Origin: Gnetum montanum
Taxonomy: Eukaryota > Streptophyta > Gnetopsida > Gnetales > Gnetaceae
Reading direction: 5' to 3'
Assembly: GCA_015680685.1 (NCBI GenBank)
Contig: MNCI01001898.1
Location: 99,626-163,625, forward strand
Length of the DNA stretch: 64,000 nucleotides
In this document: piece after piece, positions 55,094-64,000 of the stretch
Layout of the letters: every line of letters starts with the position of its first letter
Numbering within the stretch: position 1 is the first letter of the stretch
The notes under the pieces: generated by a model
Told to the model about the DNA's origin: nothing
The model's input: the letters and a program-made list of their open reading frames with translations, nothing else
The model's database searches: none
Made by a program: the position numbers and the translations under genes

Positions 55094-56834
55094 TGATGTG
55101 GACATCAACAAAGCTAATGTAGCATCTCTTGAATGATGGGATATTTTCCTAGAGTTTTAGCTTGTTTGGTAGTGTTTTGGAAGTATTTTAATGAGTTTCA
55201 AAGGTTCCGAGGGCTATGGGGACTTGTTTGAAGATGTTCAAAAATTTCAAACATTAAAATGAGAATTTTTGTGTTTTGTCGTAGAAGGTGAGACATCCCA
55301 GTTGTACGTGAGATATCCCAGTTGCAGGTGAGATATCCCAACTACATTTAGAATGTCCTAGCTAGACTTGAGACATCCTAGTCAATACATCCCACATGAT
55401 TTCAGGACATCCCAGCTATTAATGACCACCTTCAAGTGTGGTGTAGGCATTGCACCTCAATATACCCCAATAGGAACAAATCCACAACTCCAAGAAGATC
55501 TAGCTTAGAAAATAAGAATAACACAATAAAATAGAGAAAGGCTCCTTCATAATAAGAAAATTCTTAAAATCCATAGAAAGTACATCAAAGATGAGGAGCC
55601 AAGCTCAACTCATAACTCTCCTAAGGATCTTGGAGTCCACACTTATCCTCTTTTAATCTTGAATTACTCACAATGGAGCCTAAGCTCAAGATAAAACTCT
55701 TATAAGATATTCTCCTAATCTCTCACAAGTGCTCTTTCTTCCCTCTTACTCAACTTCCTTGCACAATATCTCTTTCCTTAAGAGCTCTATCTCTTTCCCT
55801 CTATTGGGATATTTGGCCTTCATTGTTTGCACTTTGTCACATGGCACTACAATACTTTGCACTATAGATCACATTAATATTTATAAGCAACTGGAAGGTA
55901 AAAATCCTAGAAACCTTTTCTCAACTCATCTTGAGGTTCTCCAACTGTTTCCCAAATCTTCTCACCTTCTCCTCAATTATTTTTATCTTTCATAGGCTAT
56001 TTCCTGAATTGGAACAACCTTTTTAGAAGTTTTCCTAGACGTCTAGGTCATCTCTATCTTTGCTAGGATGTCTACTATGAAATCCTTGCTTTCAAGAAAG
56101 ATGTGTAATAGTTTTTGTAATGTCTAGTATTCATGGGAGATGTCTTTGGGAAGATGTCTATCTTTCTAAGGAGACGTCTCTTCTGAAGGTGCCAAAAATA
56201 AAAGTGTTGCCTTTGACGTTGGGAGCCTCTAGACACCTCCCAACAAGTTCCCATCCATCCTAGAAGCTCGTAAACTCATCAAATTGACTCAAAAACACCT
56301 CCAAACATGCCAAAAAACCCAAGAATCATCCTCAATAAAATCAACAAGAAAACACATAGAATATAGGGTAGAACAAGGGGATTGAAAGAGGTGTCCCTAC
56401 ACCAAGGTGAGACTTCACATTCTCCTCTAAGATGTCCCATATGTACATGAGATAATTTTCTATGAGCTTTTAAAGATTATAATTTGAATTTAAAGAGTTA
56501 AGATGAAGAGACAGGGGAGAAGGATATAAATAAACCTCTTGGACCCTCATTTCCATCAAGGGACAGTATAGGGAGTTGAGAGAAGAGTAAAACAAGAGAT
56601 AGAGTCTTGGAAAGGTGCCTTGATCATCATCCTTGTGTGTGTTTGATTGCTTTTTTTAGTGTGTAAGAGTTTGTTTAAATTCCTTATCTATCCTTGGGAA
56701 TGTATACTTCCTTTCATATGTAAATTCTCCATTTGACCATGAATAAAGCTTTCATTTTCCTTTTCTTGTTCAAATTTTCTATTTTGTAACTTTGAGAGTG
56801 CTTGAATTGTGGAATCCATAGGAGCTCCTCATCA
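55094..56834 (+). repeat. E5 right LTR, split by a solo LTR
   Basis: The first part is 55094-55438 and the second 56405-56834. Joined, they match 53303-53991. A 20-bp tandem unit (GTGAGATATCCCAGTTG plus three bases) occurs three times at 55288-55347 and continues in drifted form. Ends in GAGCTCCTCATCA like the left copy. Confidence 0.88.
55439..56404 (-). mobile_element. Solo LTR of the E4 family inside E5's right LTR
   Basis: On the minus strand it reads TGGTGTAGGGACACCTCTTT at its start (56404) and CCTACACCA at its end (55439). The ends form an inverted pair TGGTGTAGG/CCTACACCA. Flanks are AAGTG (55434-55438) and AGGTG (56405-56409), a 5-bp target duplication with one change. It has the same start as the E4 right LTR. 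A solo LTR arises by recombination between the two LTRs of a complete element. The 88-residue frame at 55729-55995 is not a gene. Confidence 0.85.
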
Positions 56835-58077
56835 CAGTCCTACATCACATAACTTTGGAAGGGCAACATGAATGCAAAGATCTTCCAGATCACAACGTCA
56901 AGAAGATAGGCCAAGCATTAATAGGTTTTGTTATAGGCAAATCCATAGATTTATCTTTCTTGGGCTATGGAGTATTGATATTTGATTGATCAGTTATTTA
57001 GATTGATTTGGCTTTCAACCTAGTGCAAGAAGACAACTAGTATGGGAATGGTTGGTTGGTCATTTAGGTTGATTTCAGAGTTAATGATTAATTTAATAAT
57101 GTTTTAGTTAATAATAGAACTTATTTTGGAAGTTAGTGAGGAACTAGGATGTAGGATAATTATAGGGTTGACACTAGTCATAATGTTATCAAATAGTTAG
57201 AAATCGACATTGCTTGGGGGTTGTATCCAATAGGTGGACATTTTCATACATGAGGTTAGCTTAAATAAGTGAGATATCACATCAAACAATCATTGATATC
57301 TAGTTAAAATAGCATCAACATTATAGTTATTCTAAACATTTGATGTTGTAAACCTTATAGGAATACTAGGGGATCCTATGGTAATTCATGGGTTAATTAT
57401 AGATATTAACAATAGTGTTAATGGTATTAATTAACAAATAAATTAATTTGTAATTATTTTTTCTTTCAACAGTGTACCTTACAACAATATCCCTAACTAT
57501 CAATCTTCTTGTAAGAAGTTTCAAGTTGGATTTTAGTTACCGTGAATGTCTTCTTACTGTTATTACATGTGTTGTACACACATTTAGCAAGAAGCTTTGG
57601 AGGTGGACAAAGAGAAGTTGGATGAAGGATTAACATTAGATTAGGATTAATTTTTGTTAAATTTCATTTTATGTTTTCAGCTATTCAATAGATTATGTAA
57701 TTTTTTGGACATAAATATAGATTTTTTATTAAAATTTGATGATATGTTGTAGTGAGACCTAAGTGGGTATAAATGTGCTAATGTGGATTTATCAAGTAAT
57801 TTTACATTACTAAGTTTCAAGTGGTCTTTTTATATGGCTATATTTATAAGTGTTAACAAACATAAACATTTGCTAAGTGATTAAATTTCATTTATCATGC
57901 ACCATGAATAGTTCAATTACAACTAATTTTCAAAATACGATTTTTGGGGATGTGACAATTTTTGTTGTATATTTGTACTGCTAGATTAATACATGTTTTT
58001 TTGGCTTTTCTATCCAACAAAAAATTGCTAAACCATCGCTACTTAAATTGTTGCAAAGAATCATGTTTGTGATAGAA
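56835..58077. other. Intergenic region, nothing recognised
   Basis: AT-rich single-copy-looking sequence. I see no transposon domain, LTR pair or gene motif. Confidence 0.4.
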
Positions 58078-58345
58078 ATGGCCACAATGCTAGATATAGT
58101 TTTTATGGGACATGCAAGAAGATACCTCTTTTGTCTTCCTTGATGCCATAATCTTTGAAGGAAAATAAGTGAAAAAAAAACCCTACCATGACAAGTACAT
58201 GCACCCTTTTTGAAATAACAAGAATTGCATAAGGTGTGGTAATAAGTGCAAGTTTGGAACTGGCTGTTGCAAAGGCATCTGTGCCAATGTTGCCCATGAC
58301 GTCAAATGTAGTAGCTGTGGCAACTGATGCCAGATCTATTGTAGG
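58078..58345 (+). pseudogene. STIG1-like pseudogene
   Basis: An ATG at 58078 is followed in frame by RRYL (58117-58128), like the RRFL found near the N-terminus of many STIG1 proteins, then a TGA. After a +1 shift, 58217-58324 reads NKNCIRCGNKCKFGTGCCKG and continues ICANVAHDVKCSSCGN to a TGA. This matches the STIG1 Cys pattern N-C-x-x-C-G-x-K-C-x-x-x-x-x-C-C-x-G-x-C. Residual C-Q-I-Y-C follows the stop. Two Cys expected just upstream (Y-S-C-C-H-N-K-C in the gene at 63726) are lost (PYHDKY). No signal peptide can be read. It is a decayed copy related to the gene 5.6 kb downstream on the same strand. Confidence 0.82.
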
Positions 58346-59503
58346 ACTCTACTATTGGTCTCTCATTTTGGTTCACACATGCAACAAGGCTCAAGCATTT
58401 TCTTTGGGCTGATCTCTGAGAGTTTTCAATCTTGCGTATTTACGAGACTTGCACTTTGCAAGTCATTATTTTTTCTAAAAATGAACTGGGATTCAATGAA
58501 AGACTTAGTCAAAACTTAGGTCAACCTATGTCATTTTAAATTTTCACCATTTACAACCCTTTAAAATAGTCAAAATTTCATCTCGGCTCTTGTGGGTTGC
58601 AAGTGGACCATTTTCTCTGTGAGTACTCGCTAAAACTTGCATTGTACCATCACTCATCATTAAACTAACCATGGCTAGCCCTCTTGAGTTCTAATCAATA
58701 TGTAATCACATAGAATTGATAGAATGATATATCTACCATACTAATTCATTTGTAATTATATCAAGATGGGCATTCAGGATTGCTACCTCTAGGGTCCTAT
58801 AAAAGTTCGATTCAGGCCTTTCATACTTTTGAGAAATTTGGTCTGAGATTTGCCAAATTGGATGCAGTATATAGACAGTTGCTACATGTAAGATATAACT
58901 GCATTATGGAAAATATATCCAAAAATCATATTCAACAATAAAAATTATCTTGAGGATGCATTTAACTTTTCTACACTTCTTTGATTTGTTGTTCATGTAC
59001 ATGACTCTCTTGTAGGATTCCTGGTGCTCCCTATCTTAGAAAGTATTAACAGATGTAGTAGATAAGAGTTTTATAGATAGAATGTCAGTTTCAAGCATGA
59101 TAGTAGACATGGTAAACATTACATTCAAATCACCTATTTTGTTGAAAGGGTTACCATGTTAGATTGAGTCAATGATAATGCTACATATAAATATATATGA
59201 AATGGAAATTGAAATCTTATTGCTTAGGCGAGTCTTTTCGATGCGAATCATAGAGATAAATAATTTTGGTTAAGAGGCTAGCTAATAGTCATACTTAAGT
59301 ACCAATAAATAAAATCATAATCTTATTTACTTTTTAGCATTTTTCTTTTTGCTTCTTTTCTTTTCCCTCCCTTCTTGCAATTGTGCCTTGTTCCCAACGT
59401 ACTCTTCTATAACTTTGTCTTTATATTTTATTTCTCCCAATATTTTCGCTAGATTTCTTTCTGATTTTTTACTAAAGATTTCTTTTGTTCAATATTTTTT
59501 TTT
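58346..59503. other. Intergenic region, nothing recognised
   Basis: No domain or repeat is recognised up to the N gap. ATATATAAATATATA-type low-complexity sequence lies at about 59185. Confidence 0.4.
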
Positions 59504-59630
59504 NNNNNNNNNNNNNNNNNNNNNNNNNNNNNNNNNNNNNNNNNNNNNNNNNNNNNNNNNNNNNNNNNNNNNNNNNNNNNNNNNNNNNNNNNNNNNNNNN
59601 NNNNNNNNNNNNNNNNNNNNNNNNNNNNNN
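59504..59630. other. Assembly gap (127 N)
   Basis: A run of undetermined bases preceded by a T tract. Frames that run across it are meaningless. Confidence 0.98.
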
Positions 59631-60555
59631 AACCTCTTTAGGCTTCCTTAATCATGCTAACCTAGTTAGGCTAGGTTGATCACATACTATAGTAAGTTGC
59701 TTAGGATAGGTAGCCTAAGTCTTCTTAATCATGCTAGGGAAATGTTATAGAATCTATAAAAACATAAAACAAGATCATAAAAAAATGAAAAATTAAACAA
59801 GGAAAAACAAGGGACCAAATCAAAGGCCAAAGACAAACTAGAAAACAAAAAAACAAGCTTTTACAAAGATATTGATGTAACAATGGTTGTCAGAAGTAGT
59901 TCAAATGGTTATGAGAGGTAGTTAAAGTGCCACTAAAAAGTAGCTAAAGTGGTTTGCTCATTGTTTGGGTTTCTATGTAAGATATTGCTGATTCCAGTCA
60001 TACTCAAGGCATCACTATATTTGAGGAAAAATTATGAAGATTAATCTTTTCTTCTCTTCCCACTTGAGAAAAGTCTCTTAAGAATATTTCCTCCTTCTTA
60101 TGCTTTGTCACTATCGGGACATTATCTAGCTATTACGATGGGTATGCTGATGGACGAGCATCCTCATCTTCTCTAGTTGTACTAATATCTTCCTTCTTAT
60201 CAATTTTGACAGATGTTACAAACATTCCAAGGTATATCCATGGCCTCTGCCTGATAAAACAACAGAGATAACCAAAGAACTAAATAGATAGGAAAAACCC
60301 AAAAAGCTTTATGATAATTACATAAAGATGAATTGTACAAAGATAAATCAAGAACGAGAACCTTAATATATAACTACAAAAGCACTAAACCTGATTGTAA
60401 CATATATGAAAACAATTCCAAAGGGAAGAGAAAAAAAATAAGAAAGTTACCGAAAGGAAGAAAAGCTCCAACAAAAAGAGAAAATTACCAATTGTATGAA
60501 CTTCAATGACTTCAAGAAGATCTCTCCTTAATTGATGCATTTCTTGAGAGCATTT
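59631..60555. other. Intergenic region, nothing recognised
   Basis: It starts with short repeats of CTTAATCATGCTA/TAGGCTAGG (59640-59740). Short minus-strand stretches around 60100-60250 look mildly coding (SVKIDKKEDISTTREDEDAR) but hold stops, and I cannot assign them. Confidence 0.35.
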
Positions 60556-61140
60556 GAAAGTCTACAAGGAGAAAGAAATAACTATGAACAAAACTCTAAA
60601 CTCAGAAATGCTTGAAACTTTTTGAAGGTTTTCCCCACAAAGAGGCTTAGTTATTATATCTAAAATTAGATTAGCAGTGGCACTATCCACAAGCTCAATC
60701 ACCTGAGTTGGAACTAGTTCTATGATTTTATGGACTTTCACATGAAAGTGTTTCATCCTATTATGATGCACCAGATTCTAAGATTTTTCAATAGCAACTT
60801 GACTATCATCATACAAAAGTGTTCCATCCTTTTGTAAAGGCCAACAACATCAAGGAGATTTCTCAACTAAATAATCTCTTCACTGGCTTTCCATGTTGTT
60901 ATGTATTGTAGTTTGGTAGAAGAAGTAGCTGCTAACTTTTTCTTTTTAAATCTCCAAGTGATAGGAAAATTTTCTTAAAAAGTCACATATATAGATGTAG
61001 ATTCAAATGCATCTTTATCTTTAGCATTATCAGAATCTAAATAAGCTTTTAGCTTAAAATTTGTATTTCTTTTATAGATAAGTCCTACGTTTTTTGTCTT
61101 AAATTAATCTAACCACAAAAAGAGTTGCATACATATGAAT
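60556..61140 (-). pseudogene. Ty1/copia RNase H fragment
   Basis: On the minus strand LKAYLDSDNAKDKDAFESTS (about 61000-61060) matches the copia RNase H start G-Y-x-D-A-D-W-A-x-D-x-x-x-R-x-S-T-S. KLAATSSTKLQYI follows, matching V-A-x-S-S-x-E-A-E-Y. The end at 60562-60771 has RMKHFHVKVHKIIELV and ANLILDIITKPL, matching R-T-K-H-I-x-x-x-x-H-x-I-R-E and A-D-x-x-T-K-P-L. The RT portion that should precede it (higher coordinates) is missing. It is separate from Ec. Confidence 0.82.
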
Positions 61141-61339
61141 TTGATTTTGAGTTTCCATATATCTAGATAAACACCAACAATGTAAGACTAGAAACCAAAC
61201 TGATAGACTTCGTTACATCAATAGGTTTAGTACCATCATTTGAACTTAGCTTACTTTTTTAAGCCATAGGAATGACAATAAGATAAGCATGCATCATGTT
61301 GAAAGATTAAAGGTCTTTAATAAACATATCCTATACTAA

Positions 61340-61580
61340 CGTTAACATCGTTGGGTTATCAAGTGTCCACTACTGAGCGTACCAAGTGGTACATTACTGG
61401 GATTACCAAACATTAAGTTCCTACCATTAGCTATACCAAGTGGTACATTGTAAGCATCTTAAAACATTAAGATATTTATGCTTGAAGTTGTAGTGCTCAA
61501 TCTACCTAATGAATGTGTCATTCAATATGTATAATTAACTAAGTACGAAGGAAAGTAAACATTAAGCTAAGTTACATTAG
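61340..61580 (-). repeat. LTR fragment of the Athila/Tat-like family
   Basis: On the minus strand it contains CACTTGGTATAGC, TTTGGTAATCCCAGTAATG and CACTTGGTACGCTCAGTAG in a row. These correspond to the GGTAACCCAGTAACG/GGTAATCCCAGTAGC block of the LTRs at 5008, 13965, 24091, 34420 and 44647. Neither LTR end is present. It may be joined to the neighbouring copia fragment by chance. Confidence 0.6.
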
Positions 61581-62508
61581 AAATAAATTTGGATGATTTA
61601 TTCAAAATATTAACAAGAACACATGGTATTTTTTTTAATAATATTTTCAAAAGTCATAGCATGTTTATGTCTACTGCTCAACAAATTCAGAGGGTCTACA
61701 AAAATAATAAAATTGCAGTTTTAGTTTCCATTTTGGTTTCTTATGGATTAATAATCATATGGAATTGTGGTTATATGCAAATCATAAGATAAATTGTAGA
61801 ATGCTTAAAGATATATCAAAGGAAAAATCTAATAAAAGTTAAACGCAATGACATTTTGATATGTGAATGAACACAAAAATAATGTGACAACCACAATATA
61901 CCCATTGCTCATTTGAACCAAGGATTTGCTAGTGTTGATGCTTGTACATGATGCTAAGGTGAGGCTTTCATAGGACTTTTCCTTTTTTAAAAAAAAAATA
62001 TTTACATAATGCTGAAAAGGTTGACATGGTAGTGGAAGGAGGAGTAGTAGAAAACTACCCCTTTCTAACTGCTTGAGTTAATTATTTGACATACTTGATT
62101 GACTATCACACTTAGTTGGTTACTTGAGTTAAAAGTCATACATCATTTTGTTTATAATGATATTAAATTTTCATTCCATCATGAGCTAACCAACAATTAG
62201 AATGTAAACTCAAAAAAATTCTAGAGTTAACCCAATGTCAAGAGACTCATTCATGTGCAATGTTGAGTTAAACAATGGAAGAGAAATTGTAGTGAACATG
62301 TTCTAGTAAAAGAGAAACAACATGGATAAGGCATTTATAAATTAACATCTCAAACGAATATGATCCACCTTGAAATAGCTGTATGAATACCATTATTAAA
62401 AATACAATTTTCAAATATTGTACAGCTAATTCTACCATAATTTTTGCATTGCTTCATTATTAAGGTTGTTTTCCACGTTGGTGCATGAAAGTCTTTGTTC
62501 ATGTGCCC
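61581..62508. other. Intergenic region, nothing recognised
   Basis: No domain is recognised. The 67-residue frame at 61589-61792 has no motif. Confidence 0.35.
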
Positions 62509-62512
62509 TTGT
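62469..62512 (+). repeat. Short sequence repeated upstream of STIG1 (copy 1)
   Basis: TTTCCACGTTGGTGCATG...CTTTGTTCATGTGCCCTTGT resembles 63278-63320, TTTCCACATCGGTGCATG...CTTTGCTCATGTGCTCATGT. The second copy lies about 270-310 bp upstream of the STIG1 TATA box. The match is short, so common origin is likely but not certain. Confidence 0.5.
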
Positions 62513-62786
62513 CACAACTTTCCATGCCTGCATTTCTGCAAGCAAACATTGATGCAGGTATTCTTCATTTTGCAAATGCTTAACGCTTCAGAGTTGACTG
62601 CATCCATCTCAACTCCCAATCCTGTTTTACAGGGAAGACTTTGCTGATTTTGCGTTAGTTTCGAAAAAGCTACTGTTGCATCGAGGACAAGCTCCAGCAG
62701 ATCAGAGTAGAACATTGATTTTGCTGCTTTTACTTGTTCGTGACCTTGCAAATGCAACTGTGCAGATGGGTTCTTTGATTAATCAT
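62509..62786 (-). CDS. Possible terminal exon of an unrecognised gene
   Basis: Minus-strand frame open for about 85 residues, ending in TGA at 62509-62511. It contains EQVKAAKSMFYSDLLELVLD and ends CLQKCRHGKL. Composition and codon use look more like a normal protein than the AT-driven frames around it, and the GC content is higher. A possible splice acceptor (TCTGCACAG) lies about 62759-62767, just before residue 1 of the open part. I do not recognise the family. It could also be a chance frame or part of an old gene fragment. No further exon was identified upstream. Confidence 0.3.
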
Positions 62787-63591
62787 AATTCTTCTGAAAT
62801 GCTGAAGCTCGAAAAGCCTTTCATACCCTGAAAATAAACTATTTCATCTGCAAAATGGCATAGATCTTTATGATGGATAAATGCTTGAGATTCACGAATG
62901 CTAGAAATACACTGTAATCCAGATTTTAACAAAGCAAATGCAATATTTTAAAAGATTAATGTTTCATCAGCCGCATTTATAAATTGATTTAAGGATAAAA
63001 AGAAGTAAGGAAAACCAATTTAAATAAAAACCTTTCATGTTCTCATCATAACGTTACCGATAAGTGATAACTAACTTCTCAGACGTCACAAAACCAACAA
63101 GTTCAGCCAGCATTTTTGGTTAACTGTCCCTGCAGACAGCAGACTCTCCAAACCATAACATAAAATGAAATCATCTGTTTAGTAGATGTTGACTTTTTTT
63201 AACAATGCATGCTATCTGCCCATGGGGTGCGATCATTGTCAAAACGTTGCTGAAATTACACTGATTTGGGCTTTTTCTTTCCACATCGGTGCATGCATCT
63301 CTTTGCTCATGTGCTCATGTAGCAAGAAGCTTCTCTTCGTAGTTTTCTTGGGATGCAGACAGGGCTGGTGCGCTGCACACATTTTCCGTTTGCGCACAGG
63401 CAAGAAGCTTCCTAGGTTGACATTATCATACCTGCACCTACCTTGCAATGCATATTCTCTCTTCTTTTCTTTTTCCCCTAAACGGGTTTCCTCGCTATGA
63501 AAGGTTTCCTAGTTCAACGATGCCATGTGGTAGCAGCTGACCTCCCAACCCTATTTCAAACGTCATTTTCAGCAAAACACACTACATCATC

Positions 63592-63602
63592 TATATATAA
63601 AA
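63592..63602 (+). promoter_or_regulatory. TATA box of the STIG1-like gene
   Basis: TATATATAAAA lies 124-134 bp upstream of the ATG at 63726. It would place the transcription start near 63625 and leave a 5' leader of about 100 nt. It is the only canonical TATA box near the gene on this strand. Confidence 0.7.
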
Positions 63603-63725
63603 CTGAAATTCACCATCTCTGCATTGGCATTGCTCCCCTGCTCCCAGATTTCGTATTCCCAACTTCCCATAAACCGTCTCGGAATCCACAAGACCAATCC
63701 ACGTTCAAGATCATCAACTCCCAAA

Positions 63726-64000
63726 ATGCTGCCAAAGATGATTGTTGTGGTTGCATTTTTGGTAGCAATAGTGTCTTCAATGGCCAACCCTGATCCCAAT
63801 CCAACATCCTCGCCTTCTCTGAGCCGCTTGCTTGGGGAATTGCCTTCCACAAAGCATTTGAAATGCAACAAGAATCCTGGCGTGTGTGCACCCTACTCAT
63901 GCTGCCACAACAAGTGTGTGGACCTTTTATCCGATAATAGGAATTGCGGAATGTGCGGTGAGAAGTGCAAGTTTCCAACCACCTGCTGCAATGGCGTCTG
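63726..64000 (+). CDS. STIG1-like small secreted Cys-rich protein (partial, runs off window)
   Basis: The open frame from ATG 63726 gives 91 codons plus two bases (TG of a likely Cys codon) at the window end. Residues 1-20 (MLPKMIVVVAFLVAIVSSMA) form a typical signal peptide, with cleavage likely before NPDPNP. A short Ser/Pro linker and SRLLGELP precede the Cys-rich domain, with Cys at residues 47, 54, 59, 60, 64, 74, 77, 81, 87 and 88. The pattern VCAPYSCCHNKCVDLLSDNR, then N-C-G-M-C-G-E-K-C-K-F-P-T-T-C-C-N-G, is the STIG1 family signature. STIG1 proteins are secreted apoplastic peptides; the tomato and petunia members act in stigma exudate and pollen-tube growth. The role of this one is unknown. 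A second Met at residue 5 is an alternative start. No intron or stop is seen. The C-terminal half of the domain lies beyond the window. Confidence 0.92.
   Translation, partial: MLPKMIVVVAFLVAIVSSMANPDPNPTSSPSLSRLLGELPSTKHLKCNKNPGVCAPYSCCHNKCVDLLSDNRNCGMCGEKCKFPTTCCNGV

Larger units (their letters stand above)
53303..56834 (+). mobile_element. E5: short non-autonomous relative of chromovirus E4
   Basis: Left LTR 53303-53991 and right LTR 55094-56834 (the latter interrupted by a solo LTR) enclose only about 1.1 kb. A primer binding site (53995-54006, TGGTAGCATAGC) resembles the initiator-Met site TGGTATCAGAGC. Next comes a gag start at 54351, then non-coding sequence, and a purine-rich AAAGAGGAAGG just before the right LTR. 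No protease, RT or integrase is present. Flanking 5-mers (CACTT and CAGTC) agree at only three of five bases, so the target duplication is uncertain. Confidence 0.82.

Noticed and set aside
59349-59679. Frames crossing the N run
   Set aside because: The residues are undetermined; the frames are artefacts of the gap.
63239-63978. Minus-strand frames opposite the STIG1-like gene (69, 94 and 122 residues)
   Set aside because: They are shadows of the STIG1 frame and its promoter. The plus strand has a signal peptide and the Cys signature.
1-64000. tRNA, rRNA or bacterial-type operon features
   Set aside because: None were seen. The coding remnants, LTRs, TATA boxes and LINE all indicate plant nuclear DNA.

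Overview
The window looks like intergenic heterochromatin from a large, repeat-rich seed-plant genome. A gymnosperm is my guess, from the old, deeply nested and heavily mutated LTR retrotransposons; no marker proves the lineage. Nearly every protein-like segment is a broken retrotransposon gag or pol. The only intact host gene I recognise is a partial STIG1-like gene that runs off the right edge (63726-64000). A decayed STIG1 copy lies 5.6 kb to its left (58078-58345).

Layout, using my own element names. (1) 1-228: truncated LTR, minus strand. (2) E0, an Athila/Tat-like Ty3/gypsy element on the minus strand, occupies 229-5007 and 12951-14769. It is split by E1, a plus-strand relative at 5008-12945 with a perfect 5-bp target duplication. 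E1 keeps gag and protease, carries an exact 979-bp tandem duplication, and has lost RT, RNase H and integrase. (3) E2, about 14.8-24.09 kb, is a gag-protease element whose LTRs hold arrays of hairpin-forming repeats. (4) E3, 24091-35297, is an Athila-like element with a full but mutated pol, no gag core, and a long unrecognised extra ORF between pol and the 3' LTR. (5) Ec, a minus-strand Ty1/copia element, occupies 35298-36621 and 42452-about 44640. E3 abuts its left end, and E4, a plus-strand chromovirus with a chromodomain-like end (36622-42451), lies inside it. (6) E6: one LTR plus primer binding site (44647-45630). (7) A 5'-truncated L1-type LINE, minus strand (about 45650-49312). (8) 49313-53302: AT-rich sequence without recognisable genes. 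(9) E5, 53303-56834: a short gag-remnant element whose right LTR carries an inverted solo LTR (55439-56404). (10) 56835-63590: STIG1 pseudogene, a 127-base N gap, copia RNase H and gypsy LTR fragments, and a possible unrecognised exon. (11) 63592-64000: TATA box and STIG1-like gene.

The elements do not form one functional pathway. They record successive insertions, deletions and C-to-T decay, with many in-frame TAG stops. The most unusual items are the E2 hairpin arrays, the E3 extra ORF, the exact 979-bp duplication in E1, and the STIG1 gene/pseudogene pair. All family assignments come from reading translated motifs by eye; no database search was run.
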